From: Planctomycetota bacterium
GTDB lineage: Bacteria; Planctomycetota; Planctomycetia; Planctomycetales; Planctomycetaceae
Length of the DNA: 32,287 bases
NCBI GenBank assembly: GCA_013151585.1
Contig: JAADHY010000029.1
Coordinates: 1-32,287 of the forward strand
Direction of reading: 5' to 3'
In this document: piece by piece, positions 28,727 to 32,287 of the stretch
Layout: every line of letters begins with the position of its first letter
How positions within the stretch are numbered: the stretch's first letter is position 1
Made by a program: the position numbers and the translations under genes
The notes under the pieces: model-generated
What the model saw: only the letters and a program-made list of their open reading frames with translations
Told to the model about the DNA's origin: nothing
The model's database searches: none

Positions 28727-29159
28727 CCGATCCGCCCGAATTCTGGGGGATCGAAAAGGCGATGCGTAAGCGGGGTTCGTACAATCCGGTCGTCCGCGGC
28801 GCTCCGCGTGGACGATTCACGCTGGACGTTTCCCCAATCTCGACCCGCAGGCCAGCCGTCGGCGACGTCACCCGGCCGCTGGTCTGAGCTTGGACGGCAC
28901 CGACAAAGGATCGCACATCTCGCGAGTCGCTTCCGACGAAGTCGCTGCGCCGCCGGTTGCTCCGCAGGAACCGCTCTGCGCCAGACAAAGTGCCAACGTC
29001 ACTAGCCGCAGACGGGGAGGTGGAGATTCCGGGACGGGTTCGCCGGCTCAGCGGCTGTCCCAAGGTTCGAGCCCCAAACAATTGCGCCGAAACCGGTTCG
29101 GCGGCCACAGTCAAGAGCAGAATCGCCGACATCGACCAGATCAAATTGCGGACCGCCAT
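28473..29159 (-). CDS. Secreted BON-domain protein
   Basis: Signal peptide MAVRNLIWSMSAILLLTVAAEPVSA; BON-like C-terminus RIEVSVEGQTATLRGTVLSEHDRRLAALVVLFEPGIVSVRNELRV. Confidence 0.7.
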   Translation of the reverse strand: MAVRNLIWSMSAILLLTVAAEPVSAQLFGARTLGQPLSRRTRPGISTSPSAASDVGTLSGAERFLRSNRRRSDFVGSDSRDVRSFVGAVQAQTSGRVTSPTAGLRVEIGETSSVNRPRGAPRTTGLYEPRLRIAFSIPQNSGGSATRDLTAYRGAFQALERLGRIEVSVEGQTATLRGTVLSEHDRRLAALVVLFEPGIVSVRNELRVATELPREDSRQKMRQSTVRQ

Positions 29160-29813
29160 TGCTATTGTCCTCCGCTTTCGCCCACGCCCGCCGGCGCGAT
29201 CGGACGACTTTTCAACGAGAATCTCCTCGCCTGCCTATTATATCGTCCTTCGCAACGAAAAACCGCAACTGGGGCACCCGGCGCCAGAGACCAGATCGGT
29301 TTTTCGACTCGCAAACCGATTTTTCAAAAAACTTCTTGCGAATTCGTTTCGGGCGGTCATACTGAATGCGTCAACAGATCTGACGCTCAGAAACTCTCTC
29401 AAAGCCGACTTGTGCGGACGTCATGCGAGCGCGAAGTTTCCGCGGAGCCTGACGGGACTCGGTCTGGAACGGTTCGGCTGGAGCCTCGTCCGGCCAGTTT
29501 TGAGGGAGTTGCTCAGCAGGCTGCGGTCGGACCGCTAGCGGTCGGGATGCGGTCGTCTTTTCCCGAGGCGGGCGGTAGCGGGCCCGCCGCAGTCTTGGGG
29601 TTACGTCGGGGTGAGTCCGTCGGAGGAGCTTGTGGGCCCGTTTTGAGGGGAATTGTCGGCAACGCCCGCCCGAAGTGGATTTATCGAGATGCCTTGCAAA
29701 GCCCGATTCACTCGGCCAGCCGTTCCTCGATGAGCCCCCTTTTCGCTCCGGATGACGGACAGAGGCTCTGGCGCACGGCGGTTTTCACGGGAGTACGAGG
29801 AGGGAGAGCGGTC

Positions 29814-32287
29814 ATGTTGATCGTGGGGTCCGTACGCAATCGGTCGTTTGTCTTGTCGGGAATCGCCCTTTTGTTGGGCGCCGCCGTTTCGTTGGGGGTG
29901 AGCCGTCTGGAGGAAACGCCGCCGCCCGAGAATCTGCTCCCCGCGGACGCGGTCGTCTTGTGTCAATGGGATGGATTTACCGCTCACGAGGCGGCTTGGC
30001 GACAGACGGCTGCGTATGAAGCACTGGTCGAAAGCGGGTGCGCCGACTTCGCCAAGAAGCTGGCCGAAGGACTATTGGCGCAGGCTCCGCCCGACGTTGC
30101 CACGCTGCTGGAAGACGCTGTCGGGTCGGTGATAAGTAAAGGGGTTTCGTTCGCGATCGCTCTGAATGGAGGCCAGGGACCGCCCACGCCCTTTGCTGTT
30201 CTGGTTCTCCACCGATCCTCTCGGCTGGCGGCGGAGTTGCAGCGATTGGTCCGCCAGGCCGCTGGACCGCGAGTCGAATGGCAGGAGAAAAAGATCAACG
30301 GCCGTCAGGTCGTCTGGGCGGCTCTGCCGCGGACGCCGAACGTCGAAGCAGGCTGGTGGTCCGAGGGAGAGCACTTGGTCATCGCCATCGGCATTCAAGC
30401 CATCGAAAGGGCCACGTCCGTCGCGGCCGGAACGACTCCGAACGTTACTCACACCCAACTTTGGAAGACGTATCACGCCCGGAAACGGGCCGGCGTCGAG
30501 CGGACCTGGTTCGGCTGGTTCGATTTCCGCCGACTGCGCGAAGCCGTTCAGGATATTCCGGTTCCCGCTCGCCGGGGCGACGGGCAGCCGATTCGTGTTG
30601 GCCAAATCATCGAAGCTTTCGGGCTGGACCGTGTCGGCACGATCGTCAGTTGGAGCGGCTTGGAGGGCCGGGCCATCCGGTCGGAAACGTTTGTGGAAGC
30701 ACCGGCACCGCGAACCGGTCTGCTGGCGCTCGCCGACCAGAAGCCCATGACATTGAAAGACCTGCCGCCGTTGCCCGCCGGGTCGCCCAGTTTCGCTGCT
30801 TGCCGATTCGATGCGAGTCGAGCTTACGACGAGGTGCTTCGTTCAGTCCGCCGCTTCCTGGAGTTAGCGCCTGCCGACGCGCAGCGAGAGGCTGAAGCGC
30901 TCATCGCAAGCCTTTCCGACAAGCTCGGTTTTGATCCGAAGGCCGATTTGTGCGACTCGCTAGGCGACGTTTTCTGTCTGTACGCGGACCCGAACCAAGG
31001 GGGGCTGTTTCCCGGATTCGGGCTTGTCGTCAAGGTGGATGATTCCGAACGACTGCGATCGACCGTCGACCTGTTGCTGCGGCGGCTGCAGGACGTGGCC
31101 GGCCGAGACGTGACGATTCAACGCACGACGAAAGGCGGACGGGAGCTGATCGGCTTCACGTTCCGCCAAGGGGTCCCGCTAGGCGCATTTGCCATCGGAC
31201 GCCGCTGGGCGTGCGTGGCGTTAAGTACGCAATCCGTCGAGAGTTTCTTCCTGCGTGTCGACGGCAAATTGGACTCGTGGCGACCATCGGCCGAATACGA
31301 AGAGGTACTGAACGCGGTTCCGAAACAGTTCACCCAGATCGCTCTCGGTGATCCCCGTCCCGGCTATAGAACTCTGTTGGGGGCTGCGCCTTTGCTGTTT
31401 TCAATCGCTCAGGCAGCACTGGATCGTGTGGGTCGCAGGACTATCGGGCCCATTGAGCTACCGGTGACGGCTGCCGACATCCCACCTGCCGAGTTGTTCG
31501 TTCGGCCGCTCTTTCCCAACGTGGCAGTGTGGACGGTCGAGGAGGACGGTTTCCGCGGCATCGCGCGGTACTCGCTGCCCGGGGCGCCGATCTTTGGTCA
31601 AATCGGCGCAGGAAGCACAGCGGCGACGACGGGAGTACTCGTCGCATTGTTACTTCCGGCCGTGCAGCAAGCTCGGGAGGCCGCCCGACGGACTCGGTCG
31701 CGCAACAATTTGAAGCAGCTCGGCTTGGCCTTGCACAACTATCACGACGCCTATGGCCGCTTCCCCGTCGGTACTCACCCGAATCCGAAGCTCCCGCCCG
31801 AGAAGCGACTGAGCTGGATGGCGGATGTTTTGCCGTTTGTCGAGCAAGCTCCTTTGTACGAACAGATCGACTTCGAAAAACCGTGGGACGACCCAGCGAA
31901 TCGCCGGGCTCTTTCGCGGCAAGTCTCTGTCTTTGTGAATCCCGGTCAGCGCGCTGGGCGGGGTCGGCACGGCGTCACTCATTACGTCGGGTTGGCCGGG
32001 CTCGGCCGCGATGCGCCCATGTTGCCGGTGACCAGTCGACGGGCGGGCGTGTTCGGGTACGACCGAATAGTGCGGATTCGGGATATCCGAGACGGAAGCT
32101 CCAACACGATGGCGGTTTCCGAAGCCAACAAGAAGCTCGGGCCCTGGGGAGCCGGCGGACCTTCCACGATTCGCGCATTGACCACCCGGCCTTGTATCAA
32201 CGGACCGGACGGAATCGGCGGGCCATTTCGCGGTGGCGTCAGCGTACTGTTCGTCGACGGCTCCGTCCGTTTCGTCAGCGAATCGAT
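29814..32287 (+). CDS. Large protein with C-terminal DUF1559-type domain, 3' end outside window
   Basis: My own reading; not in the ORF track because it has no stop in the window. ATG at 29814 after AGGAGGGAG; open to the end. LLLPAVQQAREAARRTRSRNNLKQLGLALHNYHDAYGRFPVG, RDGSSNTMAVSEA and GGPFRGGVSVLFVDGSVRFVSES are DUF1559 hallmarks. Confidence 0.85.
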   Translation, partial: MLIVGSVRNRSFVLSGIALLLGAAVSLGVSRLEETPPPENLLPADAVVLCQWDGFTAHEAAWRQTAAYEALVESGCADFAKKLAEGLLAQAPPDVATLLEDAVGSVISKGVSFAIALNGGQGPPTPFAVLVLHRSSRLAAELQRLVRQAAGPRVEWQEKKINGRQVVWAALPRTPNVEAGWWSEGEHLVIAIGIQAIERATSVAAGTTPNVTHTQLWKTYHARKRAGVERTWFGWFDFRRLREAVQDIPVPARRGDGQPIRVGQIIEAFGLDRVGTIVSWSGLEGRAIRSETFVEAPAPRTGLLALADQKPMTLKDLPPLPAGSPSFAACRFDASRAYDEVLRSVRRFLELAPADAQREAEALIASLSDKLGFDPKADLCDSLGDVFCLYADPNQGGLFPGFGLVVKVDDSERLRSTVDLLLRRLQDVAGRDVTIQRTTKGGRELIGFTFRQGVPLGAFAIGRRWACVALSTQSVESFFLRVDGKLDSWRPSAEYEEVLNAVPKQFTQIALGDPRPGYRTLLGAAPLLFSIAQAALDRVGRRTIGPIELPVTAADIPPAELFVRPLFPNVAVWTVEEDGFRGIARYSLPGAPIFGQIGAGSTAATTGVLVALLLPAVQQAREAARRTRSRNNLKQLGLALHNYHDAYGRFPVGTHPNPKLPPEKRLSWMADVLPFVEQAPLYEQIDFEKPWDDPANRRALSRQVSVFVNPGQRAGRGRHGVTHYVGLAGLGRDAPMLPVTSRRAGVFGYDRIVRIRDIRDGSSNTMAVSEANKKLGPWGAGGPSTIRALTTRPCINGPDGIGGPFRGGVSVLFVDGSVRFVSES

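Noticed and set aside
30166-30895. 194-aa and 205-aa plus-strand ORFs
   Set aside because: Both are out of frame with the long DUF1559 fusion ORF starting at 29814, which has clear domain signatures.
1-32287. CRISPR arrays, tRNA/rRNA genes, transposases or phage genes
   Set aside because: Looked for regular short repeats with spacers, tRNA-like sequence and transposase or integrase motifs; none seen by eye.

Overview
This window looks like a planctomycete (Pirellulales-like) chromosome segment, judged from protein style (sulfatases, DUF1559, long secretin); the lineage was not tested. Left end: the C-terminus of one sulfatase, a minus-strand GGDEF protein, a second sulfatase with a non-canonical active-site motif, and a small zincin-like metallopeptidase. 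Centre (about 22.3 kb down to 5.7 kb, minus strand): one long S10-spc-alpha ribosomal operon: rpsJ-rplC-rplD-rplW-rplB-rpsS-rplV-rpsC-rplP-rpmC-rpsQ-rplN-rplX-rplE-rpsN-rpsH-rplF-rplR-rpsE-rplO-secY-map-rpmJ-rpsM-rpsK-rpoA-rplQ. It lacks rpmD (L30), adk, infA and rpsD. Right end (plus strand): a very long secretin with many tandem N1-like repeats, split by a +1 frameshift; a Pro-rich lipoprotein-like ORF that overlaps tail-to-tail with a BON-domain gene; and a large ORF with a DUF1559 C-terminus that runs off the window and is missing from the supplied ORF track. Main leads: acidic low-complexity tails on L17, L4 and S17 within the operon; the frameshifted multi-repeat secretin and its neighbours; a box cluster over a clear promoter upstream of rpsJ; terminator- or pseudoknot-like elements in unusually long gaps inside the operon; and a 62-nt rpsC/rplP overlap. 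All homology calls come from recognising sequence by eye; no searches were run.
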